From contig JAANBB010000459.1 of NCBI GenBank assembly GCA_014621425.1, positions 1 through 30,824 on the forward strand: a DNA stretch of 30,824 bases, in the 5' to 3' direction. The stretch's first letter is position 1. Every line of letters begins with the position of its first letter. The notes under the pieces were generated by a model that was given only the letters and a program-made list of their open reading frames with translations, did not search any database and was not told the origin of the DNA. Positions 19,422 through 30,366 of the stretch are shown in pieces. Both the position numbers and the translations under genes were made by a program. The stretch comes from Cylindrodendrum hubeiense. Its lineage: Eukaryota; Ascomycota; Sordariomycetes; Hypocreales; Nectriaceae.

Positions 19422-22296
19422 TTATGAGGTTGGGCCAACGGGGTTTCCCTCTGTTGTCACAAGGCCCGATCTCGCATCTTTGGAGTTCTGCTCTCCAAGG
19501 CGAACTTTGACATTTGGATGTCCCGCATAGACCCGTAGGCCGAGGACGCATACTGCGTTCCATGGCTTCTTCTTCTTTAGCCCTGGAGATCCCGATCGGT
19601 CTCCTGAAAAAGAGGAAATATCTGAGCCATCGTCAGAGTCGGAATCTAAGTCACTGTCAGAATCCGAGTCATGGTCAGATGAGTCCTCTTCGGGGTCGTT
19701 TTTGATCTCCGGTGGTGGCGTCGAGGGATCATCCCTGACATCCCTGACATCCGGGTTTAGGTTTGGCGCATTTTTCTCAGGTGGGCTGTTCTTTGACTCT
19801 GTTACGAGTGCCTGAGAGGTGCTACTTGATGCCTCAAGCTCCTCCTTCTTGTCCTCTTCGTTCTTGTTCGTGGATTCGAGTGTCGATGACTCCGATTCAA
19901 GCTTCGACTTTGGGTTATTCTCTCCCTTCGTTTGAGCCTCGGCTGCTGTCTTGAACGAATCATCAGGCAACAGGCTCGGCGGGGGCTTAGAAGACGTGAC
20001 ATCCCCTTTGGAATCCTTATCATTGCTCTTCTTGTCGTTGGTCGATTCTTCCTTGTCCTTGGTTTCACCGTCTCCACTAGAACCCCTAAGCATCTCTTTT
20101 CGCATTTGAAGCATTGCCTCCTCCAACCGCAGCATTACCTGCTCGGCCTGGTTCGCACGCTGAGCTTTCTTCTTCTTATGTCGTTTTTTCTTTTCTTCGG
20201 CACGCTTCTTCTGTAGCTCATCATCTTCATCCAGCACTCCTCCCTTAGCATGGGCGAGATCGTACTGTAGACCAACCTGCCGCAGCTTCTGGGGGTTCCT
20301 ATCGGCACCAGCCTTGACGATCTTTTCCACAGTAGGGATATCTTCGTCTCGTTCGGCAGTGATGTTTGGGACAACCTCATAGGTTCCAGGTTCCAGGTTT
20401 ATCTCGCAGTTAATGGAACGCCGGTCCCAGGTGTGGACGGACTTAACATGGCAGATTGGTGTGGTTGAGTTGATCGATTTGAGGAGAAACTGAAGGGTAA
20501 AGTCGTATTGACCCTTCAGATCACGGAAGTACCGATCATCAAGCTAAACCTTGTCAGAATGTGGAAATACTTGCGCTGTAGGGTAACATACCTGCGACAG
20601 AACAATGACAACCATGCCCTCTTCCTTGACCTCGATGATGAACCTCTTTTTGAGATAGCCTGTCAGCCATGATACTCCAATGCTGGTCCATTGTTGAACC
20701 ACTGTCCATCGTTGGTCAAAGAGACGAGTTCGATAGATCCATTTGAAATGCTCAAGAACATCATCGTAGGACATCCAAAAGATGCCGTCGTCTCCGAATT
20801 CATGACGTAGTTTCTGGATCATATAGGGAGTCCATTCCTTGGAGCCGTCTGACCAGGGCCCATGCCATTCCCCCAGGCCACTTTCGGATCGCTGGCCCCA
20901 AGGATTCCTGCACCAAGAGTCAGCAAACAATACATAGCATCATGCAAAGTCGAAAACCTGTCGCGGATAAAACATGAGTACGTACCTGATCTTGACTAAC
21001 CGAAATTTGATTCCCTCCTCATTTTCCACTTCCGTGGCCTTGTGAATGGAATATGCATGCCGGAGAACAAGGCCGTTCCGCCTGGAGTCGATTCCAGGGC
21101 CAGCGGCCGACAGACCAAAGACAAACTCCCCGTCTTCACCACCAGACCCTACCATTTCGCGCCAAAGACGCTCTTTGCGAAGAACTCTGTTTCCGGCAAC
21201 GACTGTAGTGACACCGCCGGTCAGATCTTCGACCGCGGTACCGGCCCATCCACCATCGAGGGCTTTGTAATCTCCATGAACCTTGGCGAACTGCATCGGT
21301 TGTTAACTTAACGGAACTAATGATGGTGGAAAAGAAACAACATACCGCCTTTTCAAGTAGAGGAAGCCAGGTTTCATTGGCATCGTCGCATTTGGCAAAG
21401 AATAGGGCTTCAGAGCCATTTTGCTTTTGTTTCTTGTATAGCCGGGCTTTCTTACCAGTCGAGTCGTAGACATCCGAATCCTGGCCAAAGTCCTTTTCTT
21501 TGAGGTACATGTTGTCATCCACAACGGTGGAAATCCATTCTCCGTCTCGATGGAAGACGAAGCCGTATACACCACATTCCTCGTCCCTCTCCACGCAGAT
21601 CTTGTTCATCAGGTCTTTCCGGTGTGCAATTGTCGCCAAGGCGGCCAACCACCAACAGTCACCACTGGCCCCCTGTTTTATATCCGTTCCTGAGAAGCCG
21701 TCCACAGTGAATCGTGGGCTTTCAAAGATCCAAGGTAAGCGGTGGACAGAGCCAGGCCTCGGAGGGGGCATGTTGTAGTAGTCATCATCTGAGCCAAGGT
21801 ACTTGCGCAGGTTTCCAACGTCAATCTCGAGCCTGTCATTTCCCAAGACGCCGCTGTCTTTCAAAGTATCGAGAGACATTTTGACCTGCCATGCTCGGAC
21901 CTTGGTGTCTCGCTTGCTCTCATCATCATCGTTGTCCTCCCAATCTCTTACCAGACCGTATAGGCAATTATCGGCTCTGATGGAGAAGTCGGTTTCGATG
22001 TCGAAATCCGGGTCGCTAAACTTGGAGTTGGTACGCTCGCACTCGGCAACAATGGCACGGACTCGGGCACGACATTCGGAACGGGCTTGTTCATAGCCAT
22101 GAGCAGCATTTCGAGCCCTCGATTGCGATGCGTCAGAGTCTGGAAGATGAGGCTCGTACAGGCTGTGGGGAAAGATGGAAGTGACCTTGCCTGGGGCCTT
22201 GGCATGGTACCTGGACCAGAATTTGGAGACCAAAGCTTGAGGACTGAGGGGTGGTTTGGGCTTTGGCCGAGGAGGGGGAATCTGGGGAGGTTCCAT
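19422..22296 (-). CDS. Calpain-family cysteine protease (C2), 897 aa
   Basis: Four exons: 22296-21346, 21290-20986, 20907-20592 and 20543-19422, with introns of 55, 78, 47 and 48 bp or close to that. Joins give [21 protein letters not shown] and VLSQ/LDDRYF. The start is the ATG at 22296; an in-frame GTG at 22302 is not needed. The papain-like core shows the oxyanion Gln and nucleophile in [12 protein letters not shown] (Q208, C214), the His in LRHAYS (H395) and the Asn in RNPWG (N420), a complete triad. Residues about 525-600 ([19 protein letters not shown]) suggest a C2-like beta-sandwich. A Lys/Arg-rich coiled coil follows near 635-670, then a long disordered Ser/Glu/Lys region and an acidic Ser-Asp repeat near 809-830. 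Calpains make limited, regulatory cuts, often Ca2+-dependent; calcium dependence cannot be judged here. It is not obviously PalB/Rim13, and its substrate is unknown. Confidence 0.93.
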
Positions 22297-22373
22297 GACC
22301 ACAAAGCTTGGATGTGTAAAATGGGGAGTTGAATATACCGTACGAGGCTGGGGGAGGCTGGGGATGACTGGCC

Positions 22374-22383
22374 ACTATATAGT
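22374..22383 (-). promoter_or_regulatory. TATA box of the calpain gene
   Basis: The palindromic ACTATATAGT lies about 80 bp upstream of the calpain ATG, a suitable distance for a core promoter with a short leader. Confidence 0.45.
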
Positions 22384-23199
22384 ATCTAAGTATATTCTGA
22401 ATCTGCCACCTGGTGACCCTCTGTAGCTGTCTAAACCAGGAAGGGTCTCACAGGGGATGCGTAAATAGAAGCAGTACAATGAAAGTGCCGCTTTTACAAG
22501 AATGGGGCACATGCGGCTCGAAATAAGGCTGTGGTATCTGGTGGATGCATCGAGCTTGAAGGGACTCATGCTAACGCATAACATACGCTCCTTGTAGGGC
22601 CATGTGACTCGTGACTGAAGGTGGGAATGCATATGAATTCCGGACCTTTGGAAACCCGAGAGATCCGCTAGGTAGAATGACTCGACGTGCTGACGCTGTT
22701 CCGGAATGTCACGAAATACGGCGGCAGTGGATGCGGCTCTTGTGGCCTAGATCTCGCGACAATGTTCTAGCGGCATGCGTCGTCAACCAGGCATCCTCAG
22801 CTAAAGCAGCGACGTGGGCGCTCTCTGCAACGACGAATAGCGAGCGATTACCGCTGCGGAAGTTCGAATACGGGAACGTAGTCTGGTAGTACATGGACGC
22901 CGCAGAATATTTACGCCCGACTACGCATGCAAACCGCACGCATCACTGGACGGGAAGGTCGGGGGCCTCAGGGAGGACATCTGCTTGATCGTCTGACATC
23001 GTATGCTGTCGCACCTGCAGACAACAACGCCAATGAATGTTGTTTTCAGCTTTCGCCACGTCAGCGGACTGAGGCGTTGCTGCTCGACCTGAGCTTGAAA
23101 GGCCGCCGGAGTCAGGCCGTGGCATCAGGCAGACAGGCAGCGAGCGAGGCAGCCAAACACGGGTTCCAACAGCGGGCGGAGAGCCGCAGGTGGTACCCG

Positions 23200-23206
23200 T
23201 ATAAAT
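23200..23206 (+). promoter_or_regulatory. TATAAAT motif, possible upstream promoter of the RING gene
   Basis: CCCGTATAAATGGG is a canonical TATA element about 700 bp before the RING-gene ATG. If used, the transcript would have a long leader or a leader intron. The nearer C/T-rich region may instead hold a TATA-less start. Confidence 0.3.
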
Positions 23207-23907
23207 GGGTCACTTTGCGATCTGTACATCGGACGGGAACCGGGCTGTTTCGGTGGCCGGCGCTGAACTGGTCGTGTGTCATCCATGCGGAGGGATGAAG
23301 GTGACAGCAGATTAACGGGGATGCGCACATGCTCTATGTCAGAGTACTGCGATGAATGTGCAAGGGCGTGAACTGGAGCGTGAACTCGGAGCGTGGGTGG
23401 GTGGTATGATGGATTGAAAAGAGCTGCAGCCAACCAGGACCCTTCCTGCGTTTGCTAAGGCAGAGTATCTCCAGAACGCCTCTTCTGTAGGGCTGAGAGA
23501 GTTGAAATGCGTACCTGAAGACGGACGAGACTTTCAAGCCCATCGACCATCTCCACTCACAATCCCCTCCACTTTCGGCTCTAGCTCTCGAGACACTCGC
23601 GGCGAGTCATTGACGGCTGACCTTTTAACCGGCCGGTCGACCGCGAGCACGAACGCTGTCCCGCTTATTTTGTCTACCCCACCATTGGTCCTATCTTATC
23701 CGTTAATCCATAATCCATCATGGCGCCTCCCTCCTCGGCATTGGCCTCGTCTCGACCTCTATCATAATCATTCGCCCCCCTCACATATCATCGCGAACGA
23801 CCTCATCCGTTACATGCCTCAACTATACGCCCCCAGGAATCGCTCTCACTGGCTCTCATAACACTTCGCCCCCGTTCGAGTGATTAAACCTGCCAACTCG
23901 CACCATC

Positions 23908-25512
23908 ATGCCCGCAGACGAGCCGACAGACGAACCCGCGGACGTCAACCCCCCACTCGACAACCAGCCGTCGTCACCGACTCCCACAACCGCAGCCGCA
24001 ACCTCCGCCGTGCTAGAAACATCTAGCTCCGAGTCGAGCGACAATGGAATACGTCTGAGTCCGGCAGCAGCCCGCCGGCTCGCTCGCCAAAATCTCCGCC
24101 GTGCGTCCCCGACGCCCGACCTCGTCACTAGTCTGGTTCGCCCATCCTCCCCAGATGACCTCTATATCGGGACGCAGGTTGCACAATTTCGAAGAACAGT
24201 CCCCCTCGAGGAAGGAGGAGCCAGCTTGCAAATACCACAACCCGCGGGGCTTTTTATTCCCAATGTCAGCTCGGAACGACGTTCCGGGCCGTTGCTGCCA
24301 CCACACCCTTCATCGCTCGACATCCCCAAGCGCTATGGCGGTGACTGCATTTTCGACATGTACTCATTGACATACGTTGAAGATCCTGATGTCAATCTTC
24401 TCTGTCCGATCTGCCACGACCCCCTCGTCGACCCTGTCACGACGCCATGCGACCACACCTTCTGCTACCGCTGTTTGCGCCAGAGCATCTACTCCAGCCC
24501 TTCCGGAACGGCTTGTCCCATCGATCGGGACCATTTAGTATGGCCAAACTGCTTTAGTGCTGCGCGACTTGTGCGCACCCAGCTCAACAATTTGATGGTC
24601 AAGTGTCCATATCATGGGAGAGGATGTAAGGAGGAGCTGCGACGTGAGGTGGTGGAATCACACGCAACAACGGAATGCCGGTTCAAAGATTTTACTTGTC
24701 CCGGCGCAGACTGCGACAAGACTTTGCGATCCAAGCCAACCGACGACACCTGTCCACATGTCGAGATTAAGTGCTCCTACTGTCAAACCGGAATCGAGGC
24801 CCCTGACCGTGACTTCCACATGCTTTCATGCGCTATGACTAAAACTCGATGCGAGGCATGCTGGAGACTGGTCCGGCGGCGTCAAATGGGTTCCCACCAA
24901 GAGTCGGAGTGTGATGGAATCGTTATTGCATGCCCATATCAAGAATTTGGCTGCCCAAGTCGGTCGCTACGCGGTCTGATGAGCACACATACCGTGACCT
25001 GTGCTTTCCACCCCGACACGCCCTCTGGAATCATTATCCGATCTCAACGCGAGCTCATCCAGTCGTATAGCGACCTTGGCCAGCAGATTCAGCAATTGAA
25101 TACCCGCCAAGATGAGACGAACCGAAGGATCAACGAGGTCACTGCATCTGTCGGCCGCCGCGGAGGAGGTGATCCCGCTGGGGGCGACAGTCGCACCATC
25201 CAGGATCTTGATGCTGGCTTTGAAGAAGTTCATCAGAACCTGACACACTTGGAGGCACGGCAGAGTATGTGGACTATGAACCAAGTCATGCCGATTCGCG
25301 AGGAGGTTACAGAGTTACGGAACAATATCAACATGATCCGGATGCATGTCAATTGGCTGCTCAACCGAAGCCGCGAAGAGGGTCGCATTAGAGCCGCCAA
25401 CAATTCAGGCTCATCAACGATCCGCCGTGAGGGCCCTGGGGATGGGAGCCACCATATGCTTCCAGAGCGTCGTCGGTCCACTAGCCAGGAGACCGATCTG
25501 CCGCGTCTGTGA
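23908..25512 (+). CDS. RING-finger protein with TRAF-type zinc fingers, probable E3 ubiquitin ligase, 534 aa
   Basis: This is a single-exon gene with ATG context ACCATCATG after a C/T-rich leader. Residues 1-150 are disordered, rich in Pro, Thr and Ser. The RING runs about 165-208: CPICHDPLVDP, then CDHTFCYRCL and CPIDRD, the C3HC4 layout. Residues about 225-360 carry repeated Cys/His clusters of TRAF type (CPYHGRGCKEEL, HATTECRFKDFTCP, CPHVEIKCSYC, CEACWRLVRRRQMGSH, CPYQEFGCPSR). Two coiled-coil segments follow, about 370-410 (QRELIQSYSDLGQQIQQLN) and 425-490. There is no MATH/TRAF-C domain. A RING plus TRAF zinc fingers plus coiled coil is the layout of TRAF-like E3 ligases that bind E2 enzymes and oligomerise. 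Partners and substrates are unknown. The neighbouring downstream gene is the ubiquitin E4 factor. Confidence 0.93.
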   Translation: MPADEPTDEPADVNPPLDNQPSSPTPTTAAATSAVLETSSSESSDNGIRLSPAAARRLARQNLRRASPTPDLVTSLVRPSSPDDLYIGTQVAQFRRTVPLEEGGASLQIPQPAGLFIPNVSSERRSGPLLPPHPSSLDIPKRYGGDCIFDMYSLTYVEDPDVNLLCPICHDPLVDPVTTPCDHTFCYRCLRQSIYSSPSGTACPIDRDHLVWPNCFSAARLVRTQLNNLMVKCPYHGRGCKEELRREVVESHATTECRFKDFTCPGADCDKTLRSKPTDDTCPHVEIKCSYCQTGIEAPDRDFHMLSCAMTKTRCEACWRLVRRRQMGSHQESECDGIVIACPYQEFGCPSRSLRGLMSTHTVTCAFHPDTPSGIIIRSQRELIQSYSDLGQQIQQLNTRQDETNRRINEVTASVGRRGGGDPAGGDSRTIQDLDAGFEEVHQNLTHLEARQSMWTMNQVMPIREEVTELRNNINMIRMHVNWLLNRSREEGRIRAANNSGSSTIRREGPGDGSHHMLPERRRSTSQETDLPRL

Positions 25513-26409
25513 CATGGGATTGCTTGTTTCTTTGTTTTGCGTCGGGAATAGGTTCTGCAATTTCTTGGCGCTTGGTTGGTCCGCGAAATACCCTTACAAT
25601 ACACAGGCCTGGAGATTAGATGCAGTGATAGGCGTAACTAGACATTGTGATTTTATGTTCGAGTTGTTTGCGCTCAGCGAGCTCTTCAGTGGACATGTGT
25701 GTGCCTTACTGCCTAAATCACAGAGTGAGTAGCATTCGCTAGGTGAATCTGACCAGTTTGCCACTGTTAGGAAACTGCCTTTTATTTTCTCTTTCCAGTC
25801 GATTCCAGTTCCAGACTATCCGCAGCGTGGCGAAACACTGTTTATATAGAGCCGAGGCGTTTGGCGGTTGGGTGCGATTAGAAATCAGCGTGTCCGCTGG
25901 CTTCTCGCATCTCCGTGGCGGACTTTAATATTGCGAGGGAAACTCAGCTGCGGAGTTTGCCAGGGTTTAGTGCTCTCTGTCCCTGCCCCGTCCAATTTCT
26001 CCGATCTCTTCGAAAGAAGCAAGAGAAGCTTAACAGCTTCCCCGCTAGCATCTCCGTTACTCTCAAGGCAGATTCACATCCCCTAGCTCGCCGAAGCACC
26101 TGGCATCCTCCCCCAGAGGTTCTCAAGGTAGGCACCCACAGCTCCAGGCTGGAGCGCCACAGCAGGGCTCCGCCGCTAAACCACAGCAGCCTCACCGCCC
26201 CACGCTGCCCCAGCCTCAGGGATCCCCCACTACCACCGCACTACCACCACCCTCCGGAGCTCGACCCGTGAGGCCCAGGCTCCCCAAACCCTCCCACCGA
26301 CGTCAGCCTTGCGAATCCATCCCTTGTTGCACTTCTCGCGTGCGCTTCCTCGGCCATCTCGTTTTCTCAACTGCGTCTTTCTGCCGTCTGTATTTGGAGA
26401 TACGCCACC
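25513..26409. other. Intergenic; RING-gene 3' region and ufd2 promoter
   Basis: The first part is the RING gene's 3' region. From about 25980 to 26400 the plus strand turns C/T-rich, consistent with the ufd2 leader. No other gene is seen. Confidence 0.6.
25841..25849 (+). promoter_or_regulatory. TATA-like box upstream of ufd2
   Basis: TTTATATAG lies about 565 bp before the ufd2 ATG. It would imply a long leader, or it may be unused. The evidence is motif only. Confidence 0.25.
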
Positions 26410-29400
26410 ATGGATCCCAACGACCAGCCTTCGTGGACTGGAGGCGATGCCCCGGACAAGGAGAAGATGGAGCAGGCAAGTTGGCCTCGATGCGCCATGC
26501 AGCCATTCGCGAATGCTAACGACATCGGACCCAGATCCGCGCTCGACGTCTGGAAAAGCTAGGAACCTCGACACCCGCTTCATCCAAGTCCGAAGAGATC
26601 AAGACCTCCGAACCCGAGTCCTCGAACCCTTCCCGCGCCTCCACGCCGAAGCCCCAGCCGCAGGCCACTCCCGCAGAGCCATCGCGGCCCAAGATCAACA
26701 TCACTCCGGCCGCCGGCTCGAGTCCGAACCCCTTCGCTAAGTTGGGGGTCAAGGATAATACCAAATCAGAGTCGTCGAGCTCAACAGGTAGCTTTCGTTC
26801 TTCTCGCAAGAGGCTGGCTTCGGAGATTGACGATGCCGTTTCAGCGGACCGACCACCACAGCGCACGAACAACGCCCAGCCCGAGTCTCACGCAGACTAT
26901 GCCAACCGAACCCTGTCCCATATCTTCCGCGTCTCTGTGGACCCCCATAACATGACAGATAGCCAAGGCCACCGCCTGGTATTCCTCCCGAACCTGAACG
27001 AGGAGCTAAACGAGTCGGAGGAGTCATTGAAGCTGTCCGTGAACACGCTAGACCAGGCCATTATGGAGGCTCTCAATGCTTGGCCTCAAAACAAGCCGCT
27101 CATGCAATACCTCCTGCCATCCTGGAAACGGGCCGTCAAGGCAGCTGCAACAATCAAGTTGACGGAGGGACCTAGATACGAGGTGCATGAGGAGGCGAAG
27201 CGATTGTGCATGAGCAGCTGTCTCTTCGCCCTCACAATGCCAGACCTATACGGGTGAGTATAATGGCTAAATTACTGAAATTTGCCTAACCGCTCTGTAG
27301 CCGCGAACCCAACCCGAAGCATGATACTCTCATGCCATACCTTCTCAAGGGTATACAGAACGATGAGGGGCTCTGCTTTGACTTCATCCGAGAAGCTATT
27401 AAGCGATTCGACGAAGATGAGGCATTCCCTGGCATATTCAGCAATGCAATGGTCCAGATCAGCGCCAAATTGGGCTCTTTGTCTATGGATGATGATTACA
27501 AACCATATCTCCAGGTATACCTCTCTTGCCCCACTCAGCTATGAATGGCATCTGATACCTGATGTAGGCCCTCATGACTTACACGCGGTTCCCGCCTCTG
27601 ATTGTCAATCTGGCAAAACACCCTTGCTTTAAGATGGCACAATCTGCCTCCGGGATCGAGAAACATACGATCCTCGGTCCCTTCTTCCGCATCTCACCCT
27701 TACAATCTGAAGTCATCAAGAGTTACTTCCCTGGCCCTCGAACGCTGGACAAGGCTAGAATCCGCAATGCGCAAGATTCCATGCGCATGGTTATTCGAAC
27801 CCATCAGGATGACCTCTTCGCGATTGCCAATGCCTTTATCCGGGCCGGCCCCGACACGCGAAATCGCACCCTTGACTGGTTTGCCTACATCGTGAACATG
27901 AACCATAAGCGGAGAGCTCTTCAGGTTGACCCTAGAGAAGTCGCTTCGAACGGTTTCATGGTGAATGTGACAACGATCCTCGATCGATTCTGTGAACCTT
28001 TTATGGATAACGACTTTAGCAAGATTGACAAGATCGACGACGATTATTTCCGCAAAAACCCTCGAGTGGATATTAAGGATGAGACAAAGCTGAATGCTGA
28101 TCAGGCGTACTCGGATGAATACTACGCTAAAACACTCCCCGGCGAGCCAAACTTCATCTCAGAGGCCTTCTTTCTGACATTGGCTGCCCACCATTATGGA
28201 AGCGAAGCATGTAACTCTCAGTTGAAAAACTTGGACCGAGATATTAAGTACTTGGAGAAGCACTTGAAGGCCATGGAGGCGGAGCGTCCCAAGGTGGCTA
28301 ACGTCCCACACCAGCTGCGGCTGTTGGAGGAAACACTGAAGCGTCACACCGCGGTCCTGGAGAAGACCATTGGAATGAAGTATGCCATCGAGGGTGTCCT
28401 CTTGGACGAGCGAATGCAGGCAACGTCCTTGAGGTTTATGCGGTATGTGGCCGTTTGGCTGCTTCGTCTTGCGACCCGGTCCAAGTACAAGCCAGGCCTT
28501 GAGTCGAAAGAGATCAAGTATGTTGCCCTTGGGGATAGCACGTACTATTGCTAACCCGAATAGGCTCCCCTTGTCTACAGAGAAGCTGGACACATTCTCG
28601 TGCTTACCCGAGTATGCTCTGCAGAACATCGTAGATAACTTCAAGTTCATCTTCAGGTTAGTTCTGTCGGATCTGTATCAAATTCTAGTTGCTAACGCAG
28701 TCATAGATTCCTTGCCAATATCCTTCCTAGCGCTGTTGGGGACGAGATGATTGCGCTTTGCATCACCTTCCTCAGATCATCCGAGTATATCAAGAACCCC
28801 TATCTCAAGTCTTCCTTGGTATCGTTACTCTTCTCAGCGACCTGGCCCTTAATGCATCTCAAGCGGGGTGTTCTTGGCGATCAGCTCATTTCATCCAAGT
28901 TCGCAAATGAGCACCTCCTGCACGCTCTGATGAAGTTCTACATTGAATGCGAGTCGACCGGCGCCGATTCAGCATTTTATGACAAGTTCAACATCCGATA
29001 TGAGATCTTCCAGGTCATCAAGTGTGTCTGGGTCAATGACCACTACAAGAGACAGCTGACCCAGGAGAGCAGGTGAGACTTGATGTCGATGGAGTTTATG
29101 AAATTGCCAGCTAACAAGAAGCAGGGTCAACAAGCAGTTCTTCGTTCAGTTCGTCAACATGTTGCTGAACGATGCCACTTACGTCCTGGACGAGGCACTC
29201 AGCAAATTCCCCAAGATTCGAGCGCTTGAGAGGGAGCTTGAGAACCCAGCACTTCCGGCCGAGGACCGCCAGAAGAAGGAGGAGGAGCACCAAACCCTAG
29301 CGAACCAGGCTACGTCGTTCATGCAGCTAGCTAACGAGACGCTCGAGATGATGAAGCTCTTTACTGATGCGATGGGCGAGGCTTTCACAATGCCCGAAAT

Positions 29401-30016
29401 CGTCTCGCGTCTGGCGAGCATGTTGAACTACAACCTAGAGACTCTAGCTGGAAAGAAGGCCAATGCCGAGCTCAGTGTCGCCAACAAGGACAAGTACCAC
29501 TTCCGACCCATCCAGCTCATCTCCGATATCATCGAGATCTATCTTAACCTCGGCAAATCTGCTGTCTTCATCGAGGCGGTTGCTGCGGACGGCCGCTCTT
29601 ATAAGCCGGAGGTCCTGGACCGTGTCTCCCGAATCCTCACGACGAAGAACCAGAAGGATGTAGCAGATATCGCTCGCTGGGAGAAGCTCAAGGTCAAGTT
29701 CGTTGAGGCAAAGCTCCTGCTCGACCAGGCGGAGCTGGACCTTGGCGAAATCCCTGCTGAGTTCGAGGACCCTATCATGGGCGATCTCATGAAGGATCCC
29801 GTGCTCCTGCCTAGCAGACACATCGTTGACCGCTCGACCATCGTGCAGCACCTCCTCAGTGACCCCAAGGACCCCTTTACCCGACAGCCCATGTCTATCG
29901 ATGACGCCATCCCCCAGACGGAGCTCAAGGAGAAGATTGACAAGTGGCGTGAGGAGCGGGTGCAGGCTGCGAAGGACAAGATCAAGGAGGTGGCTATGGA
30001 TACCACGGAGGGCTAG
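26410..30016 (+). CDS. ufd2: Ubiquitin conjugation factor E4 (Ufd2), U-box, 1099 aa
   Basis: E4 factors lengthen ubiquitin chains on substrates handed over by Cdc48 in the ubiquitin-fusion-degradation and ERAD routes, in nucleus and cytosol. Seven exons: 26410-26475, 26535-27253, 27301-27514, 27568-28517, 28564-28656, 28707-29072 and 29125-30016, with six introns of 46-59 bp, several with a CTAAC branch point. The start is in near-perfect Kozak context (GCCACCATGG). Exon 1 encodes 22 residues and ends at a GC-AG intron that joins KMEQ to IRARRLEKLG, the conserved N-terminal helix of fungal Ufd2. The core (about 150-1000) is the long helical Ufd2 repeat domain, with CFKMAQSASGIEKHTILGPF as a typical block. 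The C-terminal U-box begins at EFEDPIMGDLMKDPVLLPS near residue 1013 and runs to about 1085. All joins keep the frame, and the length is normal for the family. Confidence 0.96.
26476..26534 (+). other. ufd2: GC-AG intron (ufd2 intron 1)
   Basis: The 59-bp intron starts CAG|GCAAGT and ends CCCAG, with a GCTAAC branch point about 15 bases before the acceptor. Apart from the C at +2 the donor matches the consensus perfectly, as is usual for GC-AG introns. No nearby GT donor gives the conserved peptide join. Confidence 0.85.
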
Positions 30017-30366
30017 GTGTTGATAGCCATTTCATGACAGGTGGCGCAGGGTGATGTAGGGAGAGGCATTAAGAGGGTGTGTTGCTTGGCTTATTATGAT
30101 AATTTTTTCCTGTTTGGCGAGATAGCACGCGGACACGGCGGATATGGATGGCAAGGTGAGATTACAAGCAGACTGGTTCTGGCCCGGGGGCTTAAAGGGG
30201 CTATGGGTTCTACACTACAGATCATGACGGGTTATACCATCTACGCTTATGAACATGCCTCTTTCCACTTCAACCTGGGTATCTCCTCCACCAGCCGTAA
30301 CAAACTCATCGTCCCGTCAGCACTCCAGCACGCCCATATACACTACCCCTTTTGTGCTAGGTCCCA
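30017..30366. other. Convergent intergenic region between ufd2 and the adenine deaminase gene
   Basis: The 3' regions of the two convergent genes share these 350 bases. No gene or clear terminator hairpin is seen. Confidence 0.6.

Larger units (their letters stand above)
22297..23907. other. Divergent promoter region between calpain and RING genes
   Basis: No gene is recognised. The left end carries the calpain promoter with a TATA box. The right end (about 23520-23900) is C/T-rich on the plus strand, as expected for the leader of the RING gene. The middle holds only shadow-like frames. Confidence 0.55.
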
